NCBI GenBank assembly: GCA_014338185.1
Contig: QUBV01000013.1
Coordinates: 1-64,000, forward strand
Length of the DNA: 64,000 bases
DNA from: Lysobacterales bacterium
GTDB taxonomy: Bacteria > Pseudomonadota > Gammaproteobacteria > Xanthomonadales > Rhodanobacteraceae
Reading direction: 5' to 3'
A model generated the notes under the pieces. That model searched no databases and was not told the DNA's origin. It was given only the letters and a program-made list of their open reading frames with translations. Shown here piece after piece: positions 30,522 to 38,802 of the stretch. The position numbers and the translations under genes are program-made. Positions within the stretch are counted from its first letter, which is position 1; each line of letters opens with the position of its first letter.

Positions 30522-32147
30522 TCAGCGCATCGACCGATGCGGCGTCTGTTCCGCCGCCGCGTCATCGAACTTGAGCAATTCGGGCAGATGGGGCGCGTAA
30601 TGGCGCCAGCGCCCGACCGAGCGTGCATGCACGGGCTGGCGTGCCTGCCACAGCGAGGCGGTGCCGATGACGCTGGTGCCGGCGGCCGCGGCCTCCTCGC
30701 AGTCGAAGGCCGGCAGGCCGAGCCACTGGGCCAGACGCGCGATCTGCAGCCGAGGCTCGCGCACCAGCGCTTCGTAGTCGAGCACGAACACGCGCGCGGC
30801 CGACGCCTGCTGGGCCCGCTCGACCAGACGCGCGCAGCCGCGCAGGAAGGCATCGATGTCGGCGAAGTCGTAGGCGAAGCGGTAGTCGCGTGCCTCGAAA
30901 TGCTGGCTCCACAACGACAGGGCCGTATCGCGTGCGCTGCGCCGACATACCACGACCGGCGCTTGCGGAAACAGCGCGCGGATGAGATCCAGATGCAGCA
31001 CGTTGAGCGGCTGCTTGTCGATGAACCAGCCGCTGTCGGCGTCCTCGCGCCGCAACCGGGCCAGGTATTCCTGCGCCACCGACTCCAACTGCGCCGGTGT
31101 CGGCCGCGCCAGCCCATCGACCTGTTCGGCCAGGTGCGGCAGCCAATCCAGTTCGCCGCGATTGCGCACCAGCGGCGAGCGTCCGAGCAGTTCGGCCGCG
31201 AGCGTGGTGCCCGAGCGCGGCGCGCCGACGATGAAGATCGGCACGCACTCGCCACGCATCGGCTCACGCACGGGCAACGCGGCGCGGGCGAGGCGCGCGT
31301 CGATGGACCGCCGCCAGTTGCGGCGTGACCAGGCACCCGCGCCGACCAGCGCGTTCGCCTCACGCAGCAGGCGCGCCGCCGCGGCATAGTCAGCCAGGTC
31401 GTCATGCGCCTTGCCCAGCGCAAACAGCAGCGAGGCGCGCGCGGCCGGGTTCAACTGCCCCCGTTGCAGCAGGTCCTGCCAGTGCGCAAGGTCGGGATCG
31501 GCAGGGTCGCGATACCGCGTGATCGATGCCAGGCCATAGGCGGCGCCGAGTTCGAGCGTGCGCGCATCGCCGGCCAGCGCTTCGCGGTACAGCGTCCGCG
31601 CGCGCTCGAACGCGCCGAGCTGGCCCTGCAACGCGGCCGTGTACAGACGCAACATCGCATCGTCCGCGCCCGCCGCGAGCGCCGCCTCGGCGAGCTTCAC
31701 CGCGGCGGGCTTGTCACCCCAGTCGGCCAGCAGGCGCGCCGCGCGCAGGACCAGGTCGGGCGCCGGCGGTCGCGGCTCGAAGGCATCCACCAGCACCTGC
31801 GCCGCCGCCCGCCAGGCGCGCCGCGCCGACAACAGCCGCGCCAGCGCAAAGGTCGCCGCGGCATGGCCGGGCGCACGACGGCTGAGCTCGCGCAGCAACT
31901 CGATCGCGCCGTCCGCATCACCACGCTGCTCGCGACTGCCACTGGCCGCGAGCCACAACTCGGCGTCGAACGCGAATCGGGTCAGCGCGGCCTCGAGAAT
32001 CCCGCCCGCGGCCAGCGCCCGCCCGGCGAGCACCTGCGCGCGCACCGCGTCGAGCCACGCCGGCAGCGGTTGCGCCAGCAGAGCCGGATCGACCTCCGCG
32101 TGATGCCCCGTGGCCGGGGCGATGCCTGGAACCGCCGGTGTGCTCAT
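30522..32147 (-). CDS. TPR-sulfotransferase family protein
   Basis: 541 residues. The N-terminal half is alpha-helical with TPR-like repeats (Ala/Leu/Arg-rich, about residues 40-270). The C-terminal half is a sulfotransferase domain with the 5'-phosphosulfate-binding PIFIVGAPRSGTTL and the 3'-phosphate loop VVCRRSARDTALSLW. Relatives sulfate protein tyrosines or other acceptors using PAPS; the acceptor here is unknown. ATG 32147 is preferred; a GTG two codons upstream is possible. It reads against the surrounding liu genes and is not obviously part of their pathway. Confidence 0.8.
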   Translation of the reverse strand: MSTPAVPGIAPATGHHAEVDPALLAQPLPAWLDAVRAQVLAGRALAAGGILEAALTRFAFDAELWLAASGSREQRGDADGAIELLRELSRRAPGHAAATFALARLLSARRAWRAAAQVLVDAFEPRPPAPDLVLRAARLLADWGDKPAAVKLAEAALAAGADDAMLRLYTAALQGQLGAFERARTLYREALAGDARTLELGAAYGLASITRYRDPADPDLAHWQDLLQRGQLNPAARASLLFALGKAHDDLADYAAAARLLREANALVGAGAWSRRNWRRSIDARLARAALPVREPMRGECVPIFIVGAPRSGTTLAAELLGRSPLVRNRGELDWLPHLAEQVDGLARPTPAQLESVAQEYLARLRREDADSGWFIDKQPLNVLHLDLIRALFPQAPVVVCRRSARDTALSLWSQHFEARDYRFAYDFADIDAFLRGCARLVERAQQASAARVFVLDYEALVREPRLQIARLAQWLGLPAFDCEEAAAAGTSVIGTASLWQARQPVHARSVGRWRHYAPHLPELLKFDDAAAEQTPHRSMR

Positions 32148-32196
32148 CGCCACGCATGCTAGCGCAGGCGCGGTGCGCTCGGCTTTGAGCCTGCTC

Positions 32197-32202
32197 TATC
32201 AT
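32197..32202 (+). promoter_or_regulatory. Candidate -10 box of liuD
   Basis: TATCAT lies 28 bases before the ATG at 32231. Confidence 0.4.
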
Positions 32203-32230
32203 CTGGTCCATACCGTCTGCGGAACCCAGC

Positions 32231-34231
32231 ATGTTCGACCGTATCCTCATCGCCAACCGCGGCGAAATCGCCTGCCGCGTGATCCGCACCTGCCGGCGGC
32301 TGGGCATCGCGCCGATCGCGGTGTACTCGCAGGCCGATGCGGGCGCCCAGCATGTGCGCCTGGCCGACGCGGCGTGGCCGATCGGCGGGCCGCGGCCGGC
32401 CGACTCCTACCTGCGCAGCGAGGCGATCATCGAAGCCGCGCTCAAGTCCGGTGCGCAGGCGATCCATCCGGGCTACGGTTTCCTGTCCGAGAACGCCGAC
32501 TTCGCCGACGCGGTCAAGAACGCCGGGCTGTGCTTCATCGGGCCGTCGGGGGATTCGATGCGGCGCATGGGCTCCAAGGCCGGCGCCAAGGAACTCATGG
32601 CCGCGCGCGGCGTGCCGGTGGTGCCCGGCTACACCGGCGCCGAGCAGGATCCCGCGCTGCTCGCGCGCGAAGCCGAGCGCATCGGCTTTCCGCTCATGAT
32701 CAAGGCCGCCTACGGCGGTGGCGGCAAGGGCATGCGCATCGTGCGCAGCGCGGACGAGTTCACCGCGAACCTGGAAAGCTGCCGGCGCGAGGCACAGAAC
32801 GCCTTCGGCCGCGACCGCGTGCTGCTGGAGCGCTACATCACCCACCCGCGCCACATCGAGTTCCAGGTGCTTGCCGACAGCCACGGCAACACCATCCACC
32901 TCAATGAGCGCGAATGCTCGGCCCAGCGCCGCTACCAGAAGGTGCTGGAGGAAACGCCCTCGCCGTTCCTCAGCCCGCAGCTGCGCGAGCGCATGGGCCA
33001 GGCCGCGGTCGCGGCCGCGCAAGCCATCGACTACGTCAACGCGGGCACCGTCGAGTTCATCGTCGGCGCCGACGGCGACTTCCATTTCATGGAGATCAAC
33101 ACGCGCCTGCAGGTCGAGCATCCGGTGACCGAAATGGTGCTCGGGCTCGACCTCGTCGAACTGCAGTTGCGCATCGCCGCGGGCGAGGCGCTGCCGGCCT
33201 CGCTGGTGCGCAACAAGTCGATCCCGCAGCATGGCCATGCGATCGAGCTGCGCCTGTACGCGGAGGATCCCGCGCAGGGCTTCCTGCCCGGTTCGGGCAC
33301 GCTCGAAGCACTGCACCTGCCCGCGCCTTCGCGCCACGTGCGCATCGACTCGGGCGTGGTCGCCGGCGACACCGTCACGATCTTCTACGACCCGATGATC
33401 GCCAAGCTCATCGCCTGGGACGAAACGCGCGAGGCCGCGCTGGTGCGCATGCGCGAGGCGCTGGCGCAATGCGCGGTGATCGGCCCCAAGTCCAACATCG
33501 ATTTCCTTGAGCGCCTCGTCCGCCACCCCGCGATCGTCGAGGCCAGCATCGACAGCGGCTACCTCGACCGCAACCTCGACGAGTTCGTCGGCAGCGATGC
33601 CTCCGATGCCGACGCGCCGTTCATCGCGGCCACCGCCTGCCTGCTGCACGAGGAAGCCGAGCGCCCGCGCCTCGCACGCACCGGCAGCGATCCGTGGTCG
33701 CCGTGGGCGCGCGCCGACGCCTGGCGCGTGGGCCACACCGGCAAGCGCATCGTCGCGCTGCTCGCGCGCGGCGAGCGCATCGAAATCAGCGCCTTCGGCG
33801 CCAACGGCAGCTACCGCCTCGCCAGCGCCACGCGCGAGCTCACGGTCGAACACGCGCGGCTCGACGGCAACGCGCTCAGTGCCCAGATCGACGGCGTGGC
33901 GCGGCGCTGGCAGGTGCTGCTCGACCAGGGCGGGCTGATCGTGCACGACGGCACGCGCCGCCACCTGTTCAGCCATGCGCCCGCATTTGCATGGACGCCC
34001 GCGGCCAGCGCCAGCGGCGATCGCGTACTCGCGCCGATGCCCGGCCGCATCGTGCTGGTCAAGGCCGCGCCGGGCGCCGACGTCGCGCAGGGCGAGGAAC
34101 TGCTGGTGATGGAGGCGATGAAGATGGAGCTCAGCCTCAAGGCGCCACGCGCGGGCAGGATCGCCGCGGTGCAGGCCGCGGCCGGCGATTTCGTCGATGC
34201 CGACGCAGTGCTGGTGCGGCTGGAGGCCTGA
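32231..34231 (+). CDS. liuD: 3-methylcrotonyl-CoA carboxylase, biotin-containing alpha subunit (LiuD/MccA)
   Basis: 666 residues: a biotin carboxylase N-domain (FDRILIANRGEIACRVIRTCR), ATP-grasp with GYGFLSENADFA, KAAYGGGGKGMRIV and the catalytic EINTRLQVEHPVTE, then a linker and a C-terminal biotinyl domain with the EAMKMEL lysine. It carboxylates 3-methylcrotonyl-CoA with bicarbonate and ATP. The beta subunit (liuB) and isovaleryl-CoA dehydrogenase (liuA) are not in the window. The hydratase and lyase neighbours favour this role over an acetyl- or geranyl-CoA carboxylase. Confidence 0.88.
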   Translation: MFDRILIANRGEIACRVIRTCRRLGIAPIAVYSQADAGAQHVRLADAAWPIGGPRPADSYLRSEAIIEAALKSGAQAIHPGYGFLSENADFADAVKNAGLCFIGPSGDSMRRMGSKAGAKELMAARGVPVVPGYTGAEQDPALLAREAERIGFPLMIKAAYGGGGKGMRIVRSADEFTANLESCRREAQNAFGRDRVLLERYITHPRHIEFQVLADSHGNTIHLNERECSAQRRYQKVLEETPSPFLSPQLRERMGQAAVAAAQAIDYVNAGTVEFIVGADGDFHFMEINTRLQVEHPVTEMVLGLDLVELQLRIAAGEALPASLVRNKSIPQHGHAIELRLYAEDPAQGFLPGSGTLEALHLPAPSRHVRIDSGVVAGDTVTIFYDPMIAKLIAWDETREAALVRMREALAQCAVIGPKSNIDFLERLVRHPAIVEASIDSGYLDRNLDEFVGSDASDADAPFIAATACLLHEEAERPRLARTGSDPWSPWARADAWRVGHTGKRIVALLARGERIEISAFGANGSYRLASATRELTVEHARLDGNALSAQIDGVARRWQVLLDQGGLIVHDGTRRHLFSHAPAFAWTPAASASGDRVLAPMPGRIVLVKAAPGADVAQGEELLVMEAMKMELSLKAPRAGRIAAVQAAAGDFVDADAVLVRLEA

Positions 34232-34284
34232 ACCGCCAGCCACGCGCCCGTGGCGCATCTCCCCCTCGTCCATCGGAACCCGCC

Positions 34285-34941
34285 ATGTCCAGACCGCTGT
34301 CCGCCCTCTTCCTCACGCTCATCGCGCTGCTCGCGGGTGGCTGCGTCGAGACGCGCTTCGAGGCCCCGCTCGGCGACAACATCGAAACCTGCGACAGCCG
34401 CTGGAAGGGACTGTGGTTCGAGGCCGGCGCCAAGGCCGGCGACCCGGATGCCGAGCGCGTGGGCATGCACGTCGACGAGGCCTGCGCGCTCACCCTGATC
34501 GAGCAGCCCGCCGCCGGCGCGCCGCTCAAGCGCTGGCGCGTGCCGATCAACTTCGTGCACCTGCGCAGCGGCGACTACCTCGTGGTGGCCGACACCGCCT
34601 TGCGCGGCCTGGGCGAGATCGCGCCGCCGTACGGCATCGAACCGGTGCCGGCCAAGTCCTACTTCTTCGTCAAATACCGCGTGCGCGGCGACCGCCTGGA
34701 ACTGTACGAAGTCGACAGCGCCAAGGCCGCCAGGCTCGTGATCGACGGCAAGCTCGAGGGCACGGTGCAGAAGAACCGCAGCGACCTGCATGTGTACGTG
34801 CGCGGCGGGCGCGCGCAGATGGTCGAGCTGGTGCGCCGCCACGACCTGTTCGGCAGCAAGCCCTGGCACGTGTTCCAGCGCAGCCGGCTGGAACTACAGG
34901 ACTTCGAACGTTCGCTGCAGGCACCGGGAGCGAAGCGATGA
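34285..34941 (+). CDS. Lipoprotein, unknown function, within the leucine degradation unit
   Basis: 218 residues with a lipoprotein signal (LIALLAGGC, acyl-Cys near residue 20). The mature part is a mixed beta domain beginning ETRFEAPLGDNIETCDSRW and containing YFFVKYRV. No recognised domain. Its stop overlaps the ATG of liuE (ATGA), so it is co-translated with a cytoplasmic enzyme of leucine catabolism. The functional link is unclear. Confidence 0.6.
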   Translation: MSRPLSALFLTLIALLAGGCVETRFEAPLGDNIETCDSRWKGLWFEAGAKAGDPDAERVGMHVDEACALTLIEQPAAGAPLKRWRVPINFVHLRSGDYLVVADTALRGLGEIAPPYGIEPVPAKSYFFVKYRVRGDRLELYEVDSAKAARLVIDGKLEGTVQKNRSDLHVYVRGGRAQMVELVRRHDLFGSKPWHVFQRSRLELQDFERSLQAPGAKR

Positions 34942-35837
34942 GCCTGCCCACGACGGTGCGCATCGTCGAGGTCGGCGCACGCGACGGCCTGCAGAACGAG
35001 GCCGCGATCGTGCCGACCGCGACCAAGATCGAACTGATCGAGCGCCTCGCCGCGAGCGGCCTCAGGACGATCGAGGCGACCAGTTTCGTGAGCCCGAAAT
35101 GGGTGCCGCAGCTCGCCGACGCGGCCGAGGTGTACACCGGCATCCGCAAGATCGAGGGCGTCAGCTACCCGGTGCTGGTGCCCAATCTGCAAGGTTACGA
35201 ACGCGCGCGCGCGGCCGGCGTAACCGAGATCGCGGTGTTCGCCGCCGCCTCCGAGGCCTTCAGCCGCCACAACATCAATGCCTCGATCGACGAATCGATC
35301 CAGCGCTTCGTGCCCGTGCTCGAACGCGCCCAGGCCGAGCAGGTCAAGGTGCGCGGCTACGTCTCGACCGTGCTCGGCTGCCCCTACCAGGGCGAGGTGC
35401 CCGTGGCCGACGTGGTGCGCGTGGCGCAGCGCCTGCACCGGCTGGGCTGCTACGAGATCTCGCTCGGCGACACCATCGGCGTGGGCACGCCGGGCAAGGC
35501 ACGCGCGATGCTGCGCGCGGTCGCGGCGCAGGTGCCGATGACCGCGCTCGCGGTGCACTTCCACGACACCTACGGCCAGGCACTGGCCAACCTGCTCGCC
35601 TGCCTTGAGGAAGGCGTCGGCGTGATCGACAGCGCGGTGTCGGGAACCGGCGGCTGTCCCTACGCCAAGGGCGCCACCGGCAACGTCGCCAGCGAGGACG
35701 TGGTGTACATGCTCGACGGCATGGGCATCGCCACCGGGGTCGACCTGTCGCGCCTGGTCGAAACCGGGCTGTGGCTGAGCCAGGTGCTCGGCCGTCCCAG
35801 CTCCAGCCGCGTGGCGCGCGCGCGTTCGGCGCATTGA
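34938..35837 (+). CDS. liuE: Hydroxymethylglutaryl-CoA lyase (LiuE)
   Basis: 299 residues forming a TIM barrel of the DRE-TIM family. It cleaves HMG-CoA to acetoacetate and acetyl-CoA, the final step of leucine degradation. Visible motifs are EVGARDGLQNE (metal/catalytic Asp), ATSFVSPKWVPQ, AVHFHDTYGQ (metal His pair) and the Cys loop SGTGGCPYAKGATGN. Length and motif order are normal. Confidence 0.93.
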   Translation: MSLPTTVRIVEVGARDGLQNEAAIVPTATKIELIERLAASGLRTIEATSFVSPKWVPQLADAAEVYTGIRKIEGVSYPVLVPNLQGYERARAAGVTEIAVFAAASEAFSRHNINASIDESIQRFVPVLERAQAEQVKVRGYVSTVLGCPYQGEVPVADVVRVAQRLHRLGCYEISLGDTIGVGTPGKARAMLRAVAAQVPMTALAVHFHDTYGQALANLLACLEEGVGVIDSAVSGTGGCPYAKGATGNVASEDVVYMLDGMGIATGVDLSRLVETGLWLSQVLGRPSSSRVARARSAH

Positions 35838-35867
35838 GGCGCGCCGCGGCCGCGGCCGCACGCTCGC

Positions 35868-35873
35868 TATACT
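35868..35873 (+). promoter_or_regulatory. Candidate -10 box of the cyanophycinase-like gene
   Basis: TATACT lies 25 bases before the ATG at 35899. Confidence 0.4.
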
Positions 35874-35898
35874 CGCCACTTTGCCCGGTGGCGCCGCC

Positions 35899-36708
35899 AT
35901 GCCAGCCAAACTAGGTCCCGACCGCAGCCGCGGCCATCTCATCGCCCTGGGTGCACTCGCGCCCGACGAGCGCGTGGGCGAAGTACTGGCACGCGTGCTC
36001 GCGCTGCTCGAGCCGCAGGCGCGCGTGGTGGTGGTGACCAGCATCGACACGAGCGACGGCGACGAGGCGGAGCTGGAAACCCTGCTGCGCAACGCCGGCG
36101 CGGCCGAGGTGATGCGCGTGCTGCTGCGCACGCGCGCCGACAGCGAGCCGCGCGCACTGCTGGGCGCGGTCGACCAGGCCGCGCTCGTGGTGCTGCAGAC
36201 CGATCAGCCACTGCGCCTGTCCACGCTCATCGGCGGCACCCGGCTCGCGCGCGCGCTGCGCCGGCGCAACGCCGAAGGCATGGCCGTGGCCGGCTGCGCT
36301 GCGGCGGCGGCGCTGCTGTGCGAACACATGGTCGCGCATGGCGAGCAAGGCGCGACGCCGCGCCATGGCGGTGTGCAGTTCGCACCGGGGCTGGGCCTGA
36401 CCAACCGCGTGGTGATCGACCAGGGTGGCCACGCCAGCGACCGCCTCGGCCGCCTGCTCGGCGCGCTGGCGCTCAATCCGTTCGCGCTCGGCCTGGGCAT
36501 CGACGCCGCCACCGCCGCGATCATCGGTCCCGACAACGTGCTCGAAGTGGCCGGCGCAGGCGGCATCACCCTGCTCGACCCGGCCGAGATGGCCGAGTCG
36601 AACGTGGCCGATGTCACCCCCGGCGCGCCGATCCGCATCACCAACCTGCGCCTGCACGCGCTCACCGCGGGCGCACGCTACGACCTGGACTTCCGCCAGA
36701 CCCTGTAG
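35899..36708 (+). CDS. Cyanophycinase-like (S51 fold) protein lacking catalytic residues
   Basis: 269 residues aligning in outline with cyanophycinase/peptidase S51: an N-terminal VVVVTSIDTSDGDE strand-turn, then the GTRLARALRRRNAEGMAVAG nucleophile elbow, FAPGLGLTNRVVIDQ, RLGRLLGAL, LGIGID and LEVAGAGGITLLD. The nucleophile motif, normally G-T-S-A-G-A, reads G-C-A-A-A-A near residue 132, so the Ser is an Ala. The usual GGDQ reads QTDQ and the DQHF His is displaced. It is therefore probably a non-hydrolytic relative. TTG 35881 is an alternative start. Confidence 0.65.
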   Translation: MPAKLGPDRSRGHLIALGALAPDERVGEVLARVLALLEPQARVVVVTSIDTSDGDEAELETLLRNAGAAEVMRVLLRTRADSEPRALLGAVDQAALVVLQTDQPLRLSTLIGGTRLARALRRRNAEGMAVAGCAAAAALLCEHMVAHGEQGATPRHGGVQFAPGLGLTNRVVIDQGGHASDRLGRLLGALALNPFALGLGIDAATAAIIGPDNVLEVAGAGGITLLDPAEMAESNVADVTPGAPIRITNLRLHALTAGARYDLDFRQTL

Positions 36709-36784
36709 GCACGCGTCGCGCGCCCAGGTCGGCACGCGCGCCCGCAGCAGGACGCGGCAACGCCGCCAGCGAGGGTGCTGCTGC

Positions 36785-36790
36785 TAGAAT
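36785..36790 (+). promoter_or_regulatory. Candidate -10 box of the SDR gene
   Basis: TAGAAT lies 28 bases before the ATG at 36819. Confidence 0.4.
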
Positions 36791-36818
36791 CCGCGACCCA
36801 TTTTGTGCGGAGCGCAGC

Positions 36819-37589
36819 ATGCAACTGGACCAGGTCAAGGCCGTCATCACCGGCGGCGTCTCCGGGCTCGGCCACGCGGTGGCCGAGCATCTGGTGGCAC
36901 ACGGCGGCAAGGTCGCCCTGTTCGATGTCAACGACGACAAGGGCGCCGCCGCGGTCGCCATGCTGGGCGCCGACAAGGCGCGTTACTTCCGCACCGACGT
37001 GAGCGACGAGGCTGCCGTCATGGCCCATGTGGCCGCCGCGCGCGAGTTCCTCGGCGGGCTCAACGTCGCGGTCAACTGCGCCGGCATCCTCGGCGCCGGC
37101 CGCGTGCTCGGCAAGGATGGCCCGATGCCGCTCAAGAACTTCGCCACCACGGTGATGGTGAACCTGGTCGGCAGCTTCAACGTGGCCAAGGCCGCGGCCG
37201 CGCTCATGCAGGACAACAGTCCCGGTGCGGACGGCGAGCGCGGCGTGATCGTCAACACCGCCTCGATCGCGGCGTTCGAAGGCCAGATCGGCCAGGCCGC
37301 CTATTCCGCCTCCAAGGGGGGCGTGGTCGGCATGACGTTGCCGATGGCACGCGAGTTCGCGCGCATCGGCGTGCGCGTGATGACGGTGGCGCCGGGCGTG
37401 TTCCACACGCCGATGGTCGATGGCATGCCGCCGAACGTGTACGAATCGCTGTGCGCGCAGGTGCCCTACCCCTCACGCCTGGGCACGCCGCAGGAGTACG
37501 CCGACACGGTCGCCTTCATCATCGGCAACCGCTACCTCAACGGCGGCGTGATCCGCATCGACGGCGCGATCCGGCTGGCGCCCAAGTGA
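36819..37589 (+). CDS. Short-chain dehydrogenase, HSD17B10-like 3-hydroxyacyl-CoA dehydrogenase
   Basis: 256 residues with a Rossmann NAD-binding motif ([13 protein letters not shown]), NCAGI, catalytic Ser in VNTASIAAF, and YSASKGG. The [13 protein letters not shown] segment is typical of type-2 3-hydroxyacyl-CoA dehydrogenases (HSD10), which oxidise 3-hydroxyacyl-CoA and 3-hydroxy-2-methylbutyryl-CoA from isoleucine. That agrees with the neighbouring branched-chain amino acid genes. Confidence 0.83.
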   Translation: MQLDQVKAVITGGVSGLGHAVAEHLVAHGGKVALFDVNDDKGAAAVAMLGADKARYFRTDVSDEAAVMAHVAAAREFLGGLNVAVNCAGILGAGRVLGKDGPMPLKNFATTVMVNLVGSFNVAKAAAALMQDNSPGADGERGVIVNTASIAAFEGQIGQAAYSASKGGVVGMTLPMAREFARIGVRVMTVAPGVFHTPMVDGMPPNVYESLCAQVPYPSRLGTPQEYADTVAFIIGNRYLNGGVIRIDGAIRLAPK

Positions 37590-37671
37590 CACGCGCTGCG
37601 CACACCCAAGCCCGCCCCACCCTCCCATCCCACCCACCGCGCCACGCCGGCGCGGGTCACACGAGTCGAAC

Positions 37672-38235
37672 ATGAAGGCCGCAGACATCAAGAAGGGCAA
37701 CGTCGTCGAGCACGACGGCAAGGTCTGGCAGATCCGCGACATCGAACGCAGCTCGCCGCAGGGCCGCGGCGGCAACGTGACCTTCCGCTTCACGATGTAC
37801 GCGGTGCCAGGCGGGCAGAAGCTCGACCTGTCGCTGCGCGCCGACGACGACCTCAAGGAAACCGAGCTCACGCGCCGAGCGGTGAGCTACTCCTACAAGG
37901 ACGGCGACGCGTTCGTGTTCATGGACAGCGAGGACTACACCCAGTACACGCTCGATGCGAGCGCGGTCGGCGACGCGGCCCGCTTCCTCGTCGATGGCAT
38001 CGAGGGCTGCTACGTGCAACTCATCGAGGATGCGCCCGTGGCCGTGCAGTTGCCGCAGAACGTCGTGCTCGAAGTGATCGAGACCGCGCCCGAACTCAAG
38101 GGTGCCACCGCGACCAAGCGCCCCAAGCCCGCACGCCTGTCCACCGGCATCGAGATCCTCGTGCCCGAGTACATCAGCACCGGCGAGAAGGTCATGGTCA
38201 ACACCACCACCGGCGAATTCTCGGGTAGAGCCTGA
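37672..38235 (+). CDS. efpL: Elongation factor P-like protein EfpL (YeiP)
   Basis: 187 residues in three beta-barrel domains as in EF-P: a KOW-like domain ([16 protein letters not shown]) and two OB domains, ending in [25 protein letters not shown]. The tip loop has SSPQGRGG instead of the modified lysine of EF-P, as in YeiP/EfpL. It helps ribosomes through proline-rich stalling motifs. Its stop codon lies inside a strong hairpin (38228-38251). Confidence 0.9.
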   Translation: MKAADIKKGNVVEHDGKVWQIRDIERSSPQGRGGNVTFRFTMYAVPGGQKLDLSLRADDDLKETELTRRAVSYSYKDGDAFVFMDSEDYTQYTLDASAVGDAARFLVDGIEGCYVQLIEDAPVAVQLPQNVVLEVIETAPELKGATATKRPKPARLSTGIEILVPEYISTGEKVMVNTTTGEFSGRA

Positions 38236-38251
38236 CCCTCAGGTCAGGCTC
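38228..38251 (+). terminator. Hairpin overlapping the efpL stop codon
   Basis: A 10-bp perfect stem (gagcctgacc / ggtcaggctc) with a 4-base loop contains the TGA of efpL. It is not followed by a T-run. Its right arm is also the start of the 100-bp repeat array. Confidence 0.45.
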
Positions 38252-38515
38252 TGGCGAGGCAGGAGCCGAGCGGGCTGCGTCCCAGGGATGGCTGCCTGGT
38301 CCAGTCCGTCACACGCTTTGCGCCGCCTTCAGGCGGCGCAGGGTCAGGCTCTGGCGAGGCAGGAGCCGAGCGGGCTGCGTCCCATGGACGGCTGCTCGGT
38401 CCAGTTCATCACGCGCCATGTGCCGCCTTCGGGCGGCGCAGGGTCAGGCTCTGGCGAGGCAGGAGCCGAGCGGGCTGCATCCCATGGACGGCTGGCTGGC
38501 CTGGTCCGTCGTGGG
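38242..38515 (+). repeat. 100-bp tandem repeat array, about 2.7 units
   Basis: Units begin at 38242, 38342 and 38442, exactly 100 bases apart, each opening with ggtcaggctctggcgaggca. The first two units end in a GC hairpin (38319-38340, perfect 10-bp stem; 38422-38437, 6-bp stem); the third breaks off before it. No frame is coding in a consistent way. The conserved head and terminal hairpin suggest a structured RNA or REP-like element. Confidence 0.8.
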
Positions 38516-38668
38516 TCTTGCGTCACCGTCGCGTTGACGATGGCCGGATGCGGCCATACACCACCTGCGCGCCACACCCGCGCACGCCCACCGCTGCCGC
38601 GCACTGCCCGCATCTCCAGGCGCGGCACGATGGCGCACAGCAGCATGCACGCCGTGGCCAATGGCACC

Positions 38669-38697
38669 TTGCCGCTCCGATAACGCTCGCGTAAGGT
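38669..38697 (+). promoter_or_regulatory. Candidate promoter of the first APC permease
   Basis: TTGCCG (38669-38674), a 17-base spacer and TAAGGT (38692-38697) precede the ATG at 38803 by about 100 bases. A weaker pair, TTGACG at 38534 and TACACC at 38557, is also correctly spaced. Confidence 0.4.
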
Positions 38698-38802
38698 ACC
38701 GGGCCGTTGTGCCCGGCACTCGCCGGGGGCACGCTGCACGACGGCGCTGGGGGTCCGGGCGCTCGTTCACCCGCAAACCTTACCGCTCGCAGAGGGGACA
38801 CC

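Noticed and set aside
38242..38515. CRISPR array
   Set aside because: The units are contiguous 100-bp repeats without unique spacers, and no cas genes are nearby.
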